From: Anisakis pegreffii
Lineage: Eukaryota; Nematoda; Chromadorea; Rhabditida; Anisakidae
Length of the DNA: 64,000 nt
NCBI GenBank assembly: GCA_035041965.1
Contig: JAPYMA010001806.1
Span: forward strand, 1 to 64,000
Direction: 5' to 3'
Positions 36,101 to 47,081 of the stretch are shown one piece after another (position 1 is the stretch's first letter; every line of letters begins with the position of its first letter). Under the pieces are notes generated by a model. The model searched no databases. It had not been told where the DNA came from and worked only from the letters and a program-made list of their open reading frames with translations. A program made the position numbers and the translations under genes.

Positions 36101-39100
36101 ATGTCGTTTTCGTTGTTCAAAGTAAATGCGTGTCATTTCAACGGTTGTGAACTTAACTTTGCAACACTTCACGATCTGGTGCAACACATTGAAGAAACAC
36201 ATATTCGTGAGTTTTTTTTTGGAAAAGAGCGATTTTGCAGAAAATTTTCATATCTTTTAACTGGTTTTCCTTGAATCTTTTCGCTGAGCGAGAAAATTAT
36301 GAAAATTTTCGTCGAAACTTGAATCTATCGTAAAACCTGCAAAAGTAATGATAGTAATTCGGTGGGCAAGATGCAATAGGCGATTGGGTTGCGGTGTAAT
36401 TTTTTCAATCGCCTGCTATATGAAGAGGACGAGAATATTGAGGAATTCAGTGAAATTTTGTTGTTTTTGACAATATTCACCGTGATTTGGCGTGCGATTC
36501 GCGATGAAATCTGAAAATTTTGATGGTTAAAGTGTTAGATTTCATTGAGATTTTCTTGTATTTGTAATGGTGGTTTATCAGTTGAAATAGTTTGAAGTGT
36601 TCGGTGCAGCTGGTGGTGAGTTCGTTGATTTCAGCTATCGTTGAAGCAGAATTGAAGAGGAAGGAAGAAGCCGAGAAAGCATTGGCATTGCAGCAACAAT
36701 CAGAGAATAGTAATTCAAATGAGACCGCTTCTAAAACCACCACCACCTCGTCGAATCCCACTCCAACGCTACCGTTGAGTGCCATCTATAAGTTCGTTCC
36801 GAAATCCTCAAATTCTCTTCGCCTTTAATTTGCACTTTCTTTCGAAAATTCGGCATTCTGCAAGTTTTGCGGCGCTGATTTTGATTTTTCGTGTGAACAG
36901 ATGACACAAGATTTTGTTCGGCTCATCAGGTGGCTCGACTCTGAATCATTTATCTGAAAATTATTTCAATGAAGTGCTAATTTCCAGGCTGTTTCCAGTA
37001 CTTCCGCCGCAAAAGGCTCGACCTGTGAAATATGAACCGACGAAAATTTCCTTTTGTCATTACAGGTAAATTTTGGATGTTTTGTCAAATCAGTGAACAG
37101 TTTTCTGAATTGAAAATTTTCAATTTTTTTCTGAATTTCCAGGCTATCTCCAAAATTTTCAAATTAGTGAAGAGATGTAATAATTGTATTCTCTGTTCCA
37201 GAAAGCGCCCAAGTCCAGTCTCTTCAGTAAACACAACTTCCATGTACGCTCAAGGAGTTCCACTTGAGAAGTGTTCAACACCGTGTCGTTCTGGTCTGTT
37301 CAAATTCGTTCTTTATCGCGGAAAATTTTTTGAGCGTTTAATAATTTATCGTTCCGAAGTGTTATTATGCAAGTTTCGAATTATCTTCACCTTTGAAAGG
37401 TGCTAATTTCAAAATGACAAAATTATGTGATTTTTCGCTGAACTAGCTGGAAATTTCTCTCGCTTATGAGTTAAGAATAATGTTGAGCGAAAATTCGCAA
37501 GCTATGGAGTTCATTTTGTGTTGATGATGTGGTAAATGACATTTGAATGTGAAATTTTAGAGCATGATGAGGAATTATCAAACGATTCGTTCAGAAATGA
37601 TGACGGTGATGATGGTGAGAGTGGGTAAGTTCGAAAATTTTTATAGAAGTTAAAAAGGATTTGGAAAATTATCATTTGAAATTGTAATAACTTCAGTGAA
37701 GCGAAATTTGTTTAATGTTCTATGAGAGTTATGTTGTCTTTACAACGCAACAGAAACTCTCCAGATGAAGACATCCGAAATAAGCGAAGTGCTTTCTGAT
37801 GAGTGAAATTTAAGTGATACGATAGAGGAACGTCGTCATAAATGTCCAGTGGAGGGTTGCAATAAGCGATATAAGAATCTGCAAGGAGCTCGCTATCACG
37901 CACGACAAGTGCATGGATTCAATGATGAGTGTACGGGTCGACTGACACCCATCGAAACGGTGCTTACGAACTCGTCTGCGAGTCAATCGCCATTAACTCA
38001 ACCGCCAACCCCTAATAAATATTCGAAGTAAGGAAGTTTGAATTTATTCGTTGATTGTTGTTTTTATGCAAAATGCACACTGGAAATATCATTTCAGTGA
38101 AATTATGTGAATCTTTCAGTTAGTTGTCTTTCGTTGAGATAATATCATCGAGCCAATTTTCCAGGCAATTGCACTGTTGAGCGCGCAACATTTTGACTGC
38201 CTTCTGCAACTGTTGAATTATGCTCACAATACTCTAAGGATTGTTTATTGTTAGAAAAATCACGAACACCAATTATTTTTTCTGAAGAATGAATCGCATT
38301 CAGTGCGATTCTTTGTGAAATATTTGAGATGGTTGAATTATTTGATTGATTGAAACGAATTAATCTAAGTGAGCTGATTGAATTCATTTTGAGTTCAAAA
38401 AAATTCAGTATGCGTCCATACAAATGTAGTCAGTGTTCGAAACGTTACAAAACGCAAGCCGGATTGAGTAATCACCTACACCAAGCACATCAACGAGTTG
38501 CTACGACAGGTTCTTTTTTTTTAAATCAGAAAAAAATCCATTATTTCTTTCGCAATCTCATATTTTCAGCAGTTTAACTCAGCATTTTATTATTCTAAAA
38601 ACGCTGATCACAATGAAAGGGATATTGAGGAATTAGGTTAGGTTTATTAAATGAGCATTTCATTTTCAGTTTCTCAAAGCCTAACGCCAAATCTTGTTCC
38701 CGTATCTCCGTCAGCGCTTTCGAACTCATCAGCTACACATTTGCACACATCATCGACCGCAGTCGATACATCACATGTCAGTTTCCGTCGTTTTTGTTTT
38801 GGTTTAATTTTTCCGTTTCTAATATTTTTCACAAAATTTCAATAGTTCCTTCAGTTTTAATAGATCGTTCTTAATTTCATTTCGGCAATTTATAGAATAC
38901 GACAATAATATCATCCAGTTCATCCAAGTCAGCCATGCCATCCAGTCAGATCGGTATGACCGTATCAAATGCCGTATCACAGCAACAAGGAACTATGCGT
39001 CTTTCGAGCACCCAGCCAGTGCAAACTGCTCCACCGCCAACTGCCGCAGGGCATCAGTATCATCAACAGGTAACTGATGGATCGTCCGAAATCGAAAGGA

Positions 39101-40203
39101 CTGAGTTAAGTTCCGGTCACTGATCGAGTGCTATTCAGGTGTCTGCATCAAACCAATCGAATCTGTCATCGCAACAAAACATTCAAGTTCGTTCGGTTGG
39201 AGTCGCGCTATCATCAGGCGGTAACTCTCGATCGAACAGCAACATCAACAGCAGTATGCTAGATCAACAACGCATTTCGCAATCGCAATATTCAGCCGTT
39301 ATTGATCCTCAACCACAGGTAATCATTGATCTTCAATTTCGGAGCAAGTTTTCATCATGGCAAATCGCTCTTTTGAAAGGGCGAAGAAGGTGAGAGACAT
39401 AATTCTGGTGAAGAAAATGTTTCGTTGCGATGTCTCTTCCAATCTATAGATGCGAGATTTAAATGATCAATGAAACATCCTTACTCAGCGATCTATCGAG
39501 GATTATGGAAGAATGTGACGAATTTGAGACGAATTGATTAAAAGTGAAATATGTTCCGTTCATTGCATTCTAACAATAATTGGGTTTATTTATCATTTCA
39601 TTTCGTTTCTCATGATTATCAATGATATCTTTGAGATTTGTCAGTTATTTGTGTGATGTTTAATGACGAGAATGAATGAGAAGGATGATTGTTGTTGTAG
39701 ATTATGAGTGATCAAATGCAGCAGCGAGGAAACCTGCAAAGTGGTATGCAGCAGCAGCAGCAACAGCAGCAGCAGAAAATGCCTGGCAGAGTGATGTCAG
39801 CGGGTAGTAATATGGCATTAGCAAATCGAAATGCTTATCACCAGCATTCAGCGAACGGTTAGTTGTCATCCGGTATTCGGTGGTCTTTGTGTATTGATTA
39901 TTCAGAATTTGTTTCCATTTTTTGGAATATTGTTAAAAAGTTGACCATATTTCAGTTGCTCAATCGAGTGCGCATCGTTTACGAGTATCATCAGCAACGA
40001 CCTCACAGCAGCCATCGAGCAGCATCGGAGGAGGTATGAATACATCAACGAGTCAAATGCTTAACACTAATCAACAACCGATGAACACAATGCAGCAATC
40101 GAACGCAAACAATCAGCAACAACCACAACAACAACAACAGATCGCAGCAAATACGTCTCAACAAATCGCGAATCAGTCCCTAAATCGTCAACAATATCAG
40201 TGA
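36101..40203 (+). CDS. JAZF1: JAZF1-type C2H2 zinc-finger protein with Gln/Ser-rich tail
   Basis: Probable nuclear transcription cofactor; vertebrate JAZF1 associates with NuA4/TIP60. Exons: 36101-36206, 36635-36791, 36988-37065, 37202-37293, 37561-37614, 37754-37788, 37828-38027, 38409-38509, 38670-38776, 38896-39069, 39139-39318, 39701-39857, 39956-40203; about 562 residues. Finger 1 is C-x4-C-x12-H-x4-H (ACHFNGCELNF..HIEETH); finger 2 is CPVEGCNKRYKN..HARQVH; finger 3 is CSQCSKRYKTQAGL..HQAH. Between fingers 1 and 2 lie STPCRSEHDEEL and LQMKTSEISE, which parallel the human linker. An ATG at 36065 would add 12 residues. The human protein is 243 residues and ends soon after finger 3; here about 270 Ser/Thr/Gln/Asn-rich residues follow, including nine Gln in a row. 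Exons 6 and 7 are in one frame separated by one TGA, so I infer a 39-bp intron (37789-37827). Confidence 0.82.
37789..37827 (+). other. Inferred 39-bp micro-intron
   Basis: Contains an in-frame TGA between the LQMKTSEISE exon and the finger 2 exon. GT (gtgctt) and AG (gatagag) boundaries keep the frame. Unusually short compared with other introns in the window. Confidence 0.45.
39749..39775 (+). repeat. CAG/CAA repeat coding nine glutamines
   Basis: Four CAG, one CAA and four CAG codons in the JAZF1-like tail exon. The in-frame position is consistent with a coding polyglutamine. Confidence 0.85.
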
Positions 40204-40335
40204 TAATAATGATAATGATGGTAATCAGTGATAAGGAGGATAATTATAATCAATTTCAATGATAATAATGATAGTAATAGCAATACCAAGAACAGTAACA
40301 ATAATAATAGCAATGATAATAATAGTAATACTTAA
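40204..40335 (+). repeat. GATAAT/AAT repeat in the 3' flank
   Basis: Interrupted AAT and GATAAT units directly after the JAZF1-like stop codon, probably within the 3' UTR. Confidence 0.6.
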
Positions 40336-40415
40336 GTCAATGATAGTATGAATATGAGCAAGCGATTTGATTTTGTTACCAATTGACTCGCTAAACGAAT
40401 GATAACGCTAATTGT
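40336..40415 (+). repeat. 80-bp duplicated segment, copy 1
   Basis: Starts gtcaatgatagtatgaatat and ends acgctaattgt. About 80 percent identical, without length change, to 41552-41631. Confidence 0.7.
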
Positions 40416-41551
40416 TAGAGAATGCGGAGTAAGAGAATATTGAAAAATCATCGAATGCTTGATAAATTTGGATTTGTTGAATGGTTGATTTCGTTGAGAT
40501 CTTTAGAAGAGTGTTTCTTTCATTTATTGAGTTTGGAAATGCATTCTTTTTTTTGATTTGATTTGATTAGAAATGTGTTCACTCTTTGACACATTTGAAT
40601 TATTGTTTGTTAGGCAAATGTTGATTGTTCTGATGTGTAATTACGTTTTTTTGTTTAACTGAAGCGTTTTTTCCGTGTGTTTTTCAATTGAGCTATTTCA
40701 TTTTTTCGTTAATTTAATATTTATAAGGGCAACGAAACATTTCATTGCGAATTTTTTTCCATTAACGATTGAACTGAACACTTTTTTAAGTTCTTTGCGT
40801 TTTTTTGACAGACATTCATTTCACTCGATTACCTCTGATGTTCATTGTTTTGTTTGCGAACTCTTTAAAATTGTGTGAAAATTTGTGGCAGTGTTCACAT
40901 GGCTTTAAGCTTATTTAAGCTTTTTTTTTTCAAGGCTTAGATGCATTTTTTAAGCTCTTATTGCTATTTGTATGCTTATAACGGATTTAATTTATTGGAT
41001 TTGCTCGTTACATCGCATCATTGCAGAACTGACTATTGCCGTTTACCCGAATTGGATTTCCCGTTTTTTGAGATTTTCAGTTTTAAAGCCGAAAATAACA
41101 CGCTGGCATTTAATTACTTATCAGAATTATTGTTACCGTTTGAATGAGATGGTTCGTTAGCTTGTTATTAATAGAACTGTGAAAATATCATGAAATTGCT
41201 CATTTCAACGTAGTAATTATGTTTTCATATGAAATTTTCGTAAAATTCAACACGAAATATACGGAAATTTTCTGCGAAATGATTTATCATGAAGTACCAT
41301 GCATATGTCTTGCCCGTGTATATTCTCTAGAGTTAATTCGGTTAAATTGTTGCTTTATTAATGTTTGATTTTTCGTAATTGTTACACTTTGTTCCAACTT
41401 CACGACCTTAGCAATCTCAGTTGAATCAAATTCTCAGATGTGTTAATTAATTCAGTTGAATATCGCTTCAAATTCACAAAAAACTCTGACCAATTCATTA
41501 TAAATTGTTCAAGGCATCTCGATTCTTATGAATATGAGTGGATTGAATAAT

Positions 41552-41631
41552 GTCTGTGATAGTATGAATCTGAGCAGGCGATTTGATTTTATTATCAACT
41601 GAATGACTGAACAAATGACAACGCTAATTGT
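41552..41631 (+). repeat. 80-bp duplicated segment, copy 2
   Basis: Starts gtctgtgatagtatgaatct. Same orientation as copy 1, 1216 bp away. No gene structure around it. Confidence 0.7.
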
Positions 41632-44300
41632 GATCTGACATATTAACGTACTTTATGAGTGCTCAGTTTGCTCGGATTTTCATAGTTACCCCTAAAGCAA
41701 TTATTTGACTGAATTATTCTCTGAAACGTTGACGCAAAAGGTAGATGGAGATCACAGATAGTAGATGGAGCCGATGTGTACATTTGGTAAGACACTCACG
41801 ATCAGTGAATCGTAAATTGGATTTCAGTTGGACAGATTATGCAAATGCGATTAAAGTTGCTCATAACTGAATTACAACGATGCAGCTTTAGTCGCTGTTA
41901 ACACTGTTTTTTTTCTCAATGAACTCGCTTCAGATTGTTTCTAATTGTTCATTGCGGAGAATACTGATTGTAAATGCAGTAACTTTTGCAGTTGTCTTTT
42001 CAACAGTTCAGAAAAAATATTCAATGAGCAGGTTGATGGTTTCTGTTAGTGATGATAAATTCAGTCTTGTCCGTCATGGATGAATATTGTCTACCGAGAC
42101 AGAGCTGAATTGGAATCAACAGTTCACATATGACATAAAATCTCTATGAAAGAATAAAGACGAGGAGTGTTCTGGATTTGTTCAAAATCATTTGATTAAA
42201 ATTCACTGTCTGAAGCTGATCAAAAAGTTGGATCAGAAAATTGTTTGAAGGCAGTCAAATTAGTGTTCATGCTGATATTAGCGATTCTGACGACTAGTGA
42301 GTCACAGAAGAGAATAAACACAAATAAAGAATTGAATAAGATGAATGACAAAATTTCGAGAATAATTTGCACGAGTCTCGGGAAATTTCTAATGAATTAA
42401 GCGTATTGTATGGAATATAGCAGATATTACACTGAATGCACACAATTCTTTCGAGTGAATGGGATGAAAGAAACTATCTCATTTGTGTTTTCCGTATGAA
42501 TGTAACAATTTTTTAAAAAAAGCGTCCATCGGCTGAAACACATTACAAGCCGTGTCTGAATTAACTGCTGAACTAATTAGTTAATTAATTAAATGAATTA
42601 ATCAATTTCTGAATTAATTAATCGACAAATCATTCTTTCCGATGATTTTTTTTCGAATGGTTTTAGCCTTATCGCTTTTAATATTGCTATCGCTATTCTT
42701 ACAAGTATTATTATTACTGCTGTTACTGGATTTGGTATTGAAAATATTATTATAATACTATTAGGATTAGATCATAGTAACGATGTGAAAACCGACCTGT
42801 TGATTCTATTAATTTGCTTAACTGAATGTTTGTTATGATTATGAATATGATTATTAATATAAGGATGATATATTGTTATGAACCATTGATCGACTAATCA
42901 ATTAGATACTATTATATTATTAGGGTAACTGTTATTATTTATTATCATCACTGTTATTATATCATTCGCTCATCTGATTCTGTTTGTATACATTGATAAA
43001 TTTATGCACCTGAGGTAATTGGATTAAAATGATACGAATTACGCCAAGCCGTATTAATATCAATTTGAATTCTGCGTATTAATTTGAATGAAAATGTTGA
43101 TTGATGTCACCATGATCTCTAAGTTCTATATATGGAATTCGAGCCGAAAAGAGAACAGTCGAGAAAAGCGATGATCCATCGAGAATGGAATGTCAATCAT
43201 ATTGTGTGAAGATCAAGTGAATGTCCTGTCCATCAACGGGAAGTAATAAGCGTGCAGAATCGTCGATGAGTTCTAATTAACCACTGAATCTTTAAAATGA
43301 TGTATCTGATGTTTTTCATTTGCAAAGAGACTTTTGCATTGCACTAAAACAATGACAACGCTGTGATGAAACAACAACAACTTTTATTAATTTCCAAATG
43401 TTATTTCACATAAATTCATTCATTCATGCTGCTCTGTACACGATCGATGAATACAATACAACAAAATATGAAATTCACGATTCATATTCATCATTAAATA
43501 TTGAAATCAACTCCAAATAAATTTGAACCTAAAAATAAGATCGCATTTGTCGTCTCTGAAGATCATTTGTAGAAAAAATATCAAAAATGAAATTCATTAG
43601 TTGAATGAGAAGAATGACATTTGCAGTGGCGATAAAATAATGCTTCCAGAATGATCTCAACAATGAAAGATAACTGAAATTACTTTGCAATAATAACAGA
43701 TCCGATTGTAACCTCAGACCATCTTTCGAAACAAGTGTGTTCTTTTCTTTATGAGCCCCATCAGAGTATCAGTGCAATGCAACAATATTGCTGGGCAATG
43801 AGCACATTGAATATCTTAAGTCATTCAACAAAATGACTAGAAAATCAAGGGAATGTTCGTCCGAATCACCCGCCACTGGTGTTCGTTAGTGAGCGGAGTC
43901 CCAGACAATTCCTGGGCAATTTTGCTCCACGTTTCTCGTTGGGATCCCTCTTCCCCGTCCACTTTGCTCCCCGATGGGTACTCCTCTCGGCCAGCGGGTT
44001 ACTCGCCGACAAACATTAATTACAATTGCTAATTGTAAGCAAAAGTAGTGATGGATATGGATAAATATTGACACAGAGAAGAGCAAAAGAATCATTATCT
44101 AAATGATATCACAATGAAAGTGCTCACAAATTTTGAGTTACTTGTTTATTTTGAATTGCAGTTGTTCGTATTGAAAACACCTGAGGACTTTTTATGAATT
44201 TAAACTTGAGAAGATTCGACAAGCGGCTCAGTTGAGCGTGATACTCAGGTCTTAAAATGAAATTGATGATTGTCGTCACAATTTTCAGAAACCTAAAATT
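41632..44300. other. No supported gene; local GC island
   Basis: Mostly AT-rich. A GC-rich patch at about 43860-44010 is open on both strands (minus frame 43886-44095, with GEQSGRGRGIPTRN) but matches nothing I know. The rest shows only AT-rich low complexity around 42650-42970. Confidence 0.35.
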
Positions 44301-44336
44301 CATTCTTTTATTAGCAATTCAAAGTTTCATTTCCAA

Positions 44337-44441
44337 CAATTCATTCATTCATATTTCAGAATCACTCAACATTTCAAGTGGCTAACGAAAACTTTAATTT
44401 TCCGAACGTCTTGATCGCTTCCAATTCATTTGCACTGCACT
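44337..44441 (-). other. Candidate last exon, copy 1 (duplicated exon)
   Basis: On the minus strand, an acceptor ending gtgcag at about 44442 is followed by a frame reading ANELEAIKTFGKLKFSLAT then stop. It belongs to a repeat (about 44398-44545) whose partner lies about 410 bp upstream on the minus strand and keeps the same acceptor and frame. Assignment to the membrane-protein gene at 45.1-45.6 kb is inferred. Confidence 0.3.
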
Positions 44442-44579
44442 TAATCAATTTTCAAGTGATACGACTCGAAAGCAAACGAATAATGAAATTTAGTGACCAA
44501 TAAAAAATTTTTTTAAATGACTTCAACCGAAAATGAAAAATTATATTACGTTGTCTTTTAATTAACAGAAAGTCATTCC

Positions 44580-44690
44580 CTACTGCAAACTGAGCGCAAA
44601 AGTTTTTCTGCAAGCACAACAAGGCCGCAATTCCAGTAAGAATTAGTGAGAAAACTGAGGAAAGCACTGCGAAATCTCCTCCACTCTACA
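44580..44690 (-). other. Possible internal exon of the unidentified membrane protein
   Basis: Minus-strand acceptor ttcgcag near 44670, followed by open frames. In phase with the upstream exon it reads AFLSFLTNSYWNCGLVVLAEKLL. Its donor is not clear and it may be chance. Confidence 0.2.
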
Positions 44691-44798
44691 ATTGAATTAA
44701 CCTCATCGAACTCAAAATGATCGCTGGAATTTTCACAGGGTGGCACTGATTTACGAACATTTGCATGCAGTTCACAATCTTAAAATAACTCAATCAAT

Positions 44799-44844
44799 TT
44801 TTCCAAACGCCTCGAGCGCTTTCAATTCTTCTGCACTGCACTCA
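44799..44844 (-). other. Candidate last exon, copy 2 (duplicated exon)
   Basis: On the minus strand, acceptor gtgcag followed by AEELKALEAFGKID and stop. About 80 percent identical at DNA level to copy 1, including the intronic side (about 44797-44945). Two such ends could be alternative last exons. Confidence 0.3.
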
Positions 44845-45148
44845 ATTAACTTTCAAGTGATATGACTCGAAGCAAACGAATAATGAAACTCACTGACAAA
44901 TGAGAAGTTTTTCAAACGGCTTCAACCGAAAATGAAAAATTTTTACTGTTCCCATCAAACACAATAGGAACACAACTTCAAATACTTCCAAAGAAGCGAT
45001 TGCATTTCCAATATCAATTGAATAAAGTTTCTACGCATTAATGATAATAGATCAAGCGAAGAGATCAATCAAAAGCAAATTTCGCAAATGTACACCATGA
45101 GAGTGTCAACAACTGTGAAGAAAAGCAAATTTCCTTCATGCCACTCAC

Positions 45149-45565
45149 CCAGGTCCTGAATAAGTGATCGCAATTCCGACATCATTCACATGAAAAAAGC
45201 CTAGTCGAACGCCAACCATCACAATACACGGTATCCCAATCAGCACTGCCCCAGTTCCCGTCAAACACAACAGCAACTTCAAGTGTCCTCCTTTTCGTGG
45301 CGTTCGTTTCGCTGACTCATGATTACTACTACTGTGAATGGCATTCCTCGAACTGCGCTGAAAGTTTGCTTCCATTCGAATCGTCGTCTTCCAAATCAGT
45401 TCCATTTGAAAATTCACCTCTACGGCTTCAATTAAAAATAAGTTTGCTTCAGTTGCTACGAGCGGTGAATGCGCAGTTTTACAGTGTTGCCAGTGATAAT
45501 AGTGGTGATAATCCAATGTTATCATCACCAACACTGCAAAATGGCTCCTGCACTAATCGCGCCAA
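45149..45565 (-). CDS. Unidentified single-span membrane protein (partial, internal exons)
   Basis: I do not recognise the family. An exon at 45483-45565 (minus) reads ARLVQEPFCSVGDDNIGLSP and ends at a good donor (gtaaaa). A second exon ends at 45149 with a near-perfect donor (gtgagt) and encodes SAKRTPRKGGHLK, then a hydrophobic span (LLLCLTGTGAVLIGIPCIVM) and GFFHVNDVGIAITYSGPG. Between them one frame gives an acidic segment (DLEDDDSNGSKLSAQFEE); splicing there is ambiguous. A basic stretch before the span suggests the N-terminal side is cytosolic. The start exon was not found upstream, and candidate terminal exons lie at 44.3-44.85 kb. Confidence 0.45.
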
Positions 45566-46048
45566 CTGAAGGTAACTTACTTCTAATTCATTCTCAAATT
45601 GTGTATAAGCTCTCAGTTTTATCGCTATATTCACCATCTATGGCCCCAGATGAGAGACCTGCTCAAAATGTTCAGATGTCAGTTGTTCAGTTGAACCCAT
45701 TGAGAAATTCTCATCTCTTCATTATCGATAACATGTAATTTTCATACACATTTTTGTGGGTAATTCTCATGTATACCACTGATTGAAATCGCAAGAATAT
45801 ATACGGAATTGATTCAGTGATTCACAAAGTCACAAATGATTTCTTTTATTTGCATAGTGTTCATTTCTAGTCATCAACCGATATCCATCCACCCTCATAT
45901 TTCGAAGAGCATTCAAATTTGGCATAAACAATTCTATGGGTCAAACAACTGATCGACACCGGACACTTATGCGAATGTAAGGATGACTTCAATGAATGAG
46001 AATCATTTGAAATGAAATGATGGTGATGACGCTTCAATCATTTGAATC

Positions 46049-46091
46049 ATTAATTGAGATTCAAATGAGAATCATTTGAATCTCAATTAAT
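46049..46091. other. Perfect 20-bp inverted repeat with 3-nt loop
   Basis: The arm ATTAATTGAGATTCAAATGA (46049-46068) is followed by GAA and its exact complement (46072-46091). Very AT-rich; nothing coding nearby. Confidence 0.85.
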
Positions 46092-47057
46092 CCACATTGA
46101 ATGCTGGAAATTCCATACTTCCGGCATCTCTCCTTTATTTCCATGAGAAAAAAAAAACAGAAATTAATTCTATTATGCATTCATGCTTCTAGTGCGTGGA
46201 CAATAGCAATTTGTGCATTACATTATGATGCATCATTCATTTGACATTTGCATTCAATTGATTATGAGTAATCGACTTGAACTGACTGCATAATGTATAG
46301 TGCAAAGCATAAATTCAGTCGTGTTCTCTTCAAATTTCCATGACTCATCAAGGCAATATTGCCGTCTCAAAAAAATGAGTCATTCAATTGTTAATGTCAC
46401 CAACTGCAACCTTTTGCTAGACGCACGATGACGCAGACACGCACTTGTCTAGTCATCAAGTTTTTATACTTCCGCTCATTTCACATCTCATGCAAAAGAC
46501 CACTGTGACATGTATCAGCGACATTCTTCGAAGTGATCATTGCTTAAATAATACTCATGATTGTTCTTTCGCCGGATCGGCTCCTTGGTTTGATTGCAGT
46601 CTCTTTATTGTTAGGAGGAACAAATAAAAAGTCTAGTTCGGATTTAAGATGAAAGTTTAGGTGATGAACTACAATTGGAAACTGTAAGAGTGATTATGAG
46701 TTGTTGTGTAGTGTTGGTTTCATGATCAGATCAATTGTTGAGGGTGCAACGATTGACGATTTTCTGATCTGGCATTCTTGTGGACATGCTCTTAGAATCG
46801 ATGACTATTGCTAAGAATAAGCAATGATATAAAGTGTAGATAAGCAATAATCTCTTCAAATTTCCAAGAATCATATAAGCAATATTGCCACCTAAAAATT
46901 CATTGCTTGCAAATATGAAATTATTCTAGAAGTGGGCAACATGATTGTTGAAGTTTCATGCAGATCGATGATTGACACTTAGTTCGCTCACTGACTCTAA
47001 AAGTGAGCCATTCAACTTCATTATTAATAATGTCACCAACAGCTCATTCAATGTGAA
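46092..47057. other. Intergenic, no supported feature
   Basis: AT-rich sequence between the unidentified membrane-protein exons and the minus-strand receptor gene. I see no gene or repeat of note. Confidence 0.4.
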
Positions 47058-47080
47058 GATGGATGGATGGATGGATGGAT
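47058..47080 (+). repeat. GATG tetranucleotide microsatellite
   Basis: Five and a half perfect GATG units just before the 3' end of the minus-strand receptor frame. Confidence 0.9.
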
Positions 47081-47081
47081 A

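Noticed and set aside
38145..38423. 92-codon minus-strand frame
   Set aside because: Lies in a JAZF1 intron and antisense to the finger 3 exon; no similarity.
45297..45738. Plus-strand frames of about 90 codons
   Set aside because: Antisense to the minus-strand membrane-protein exons, which have good splice sites.
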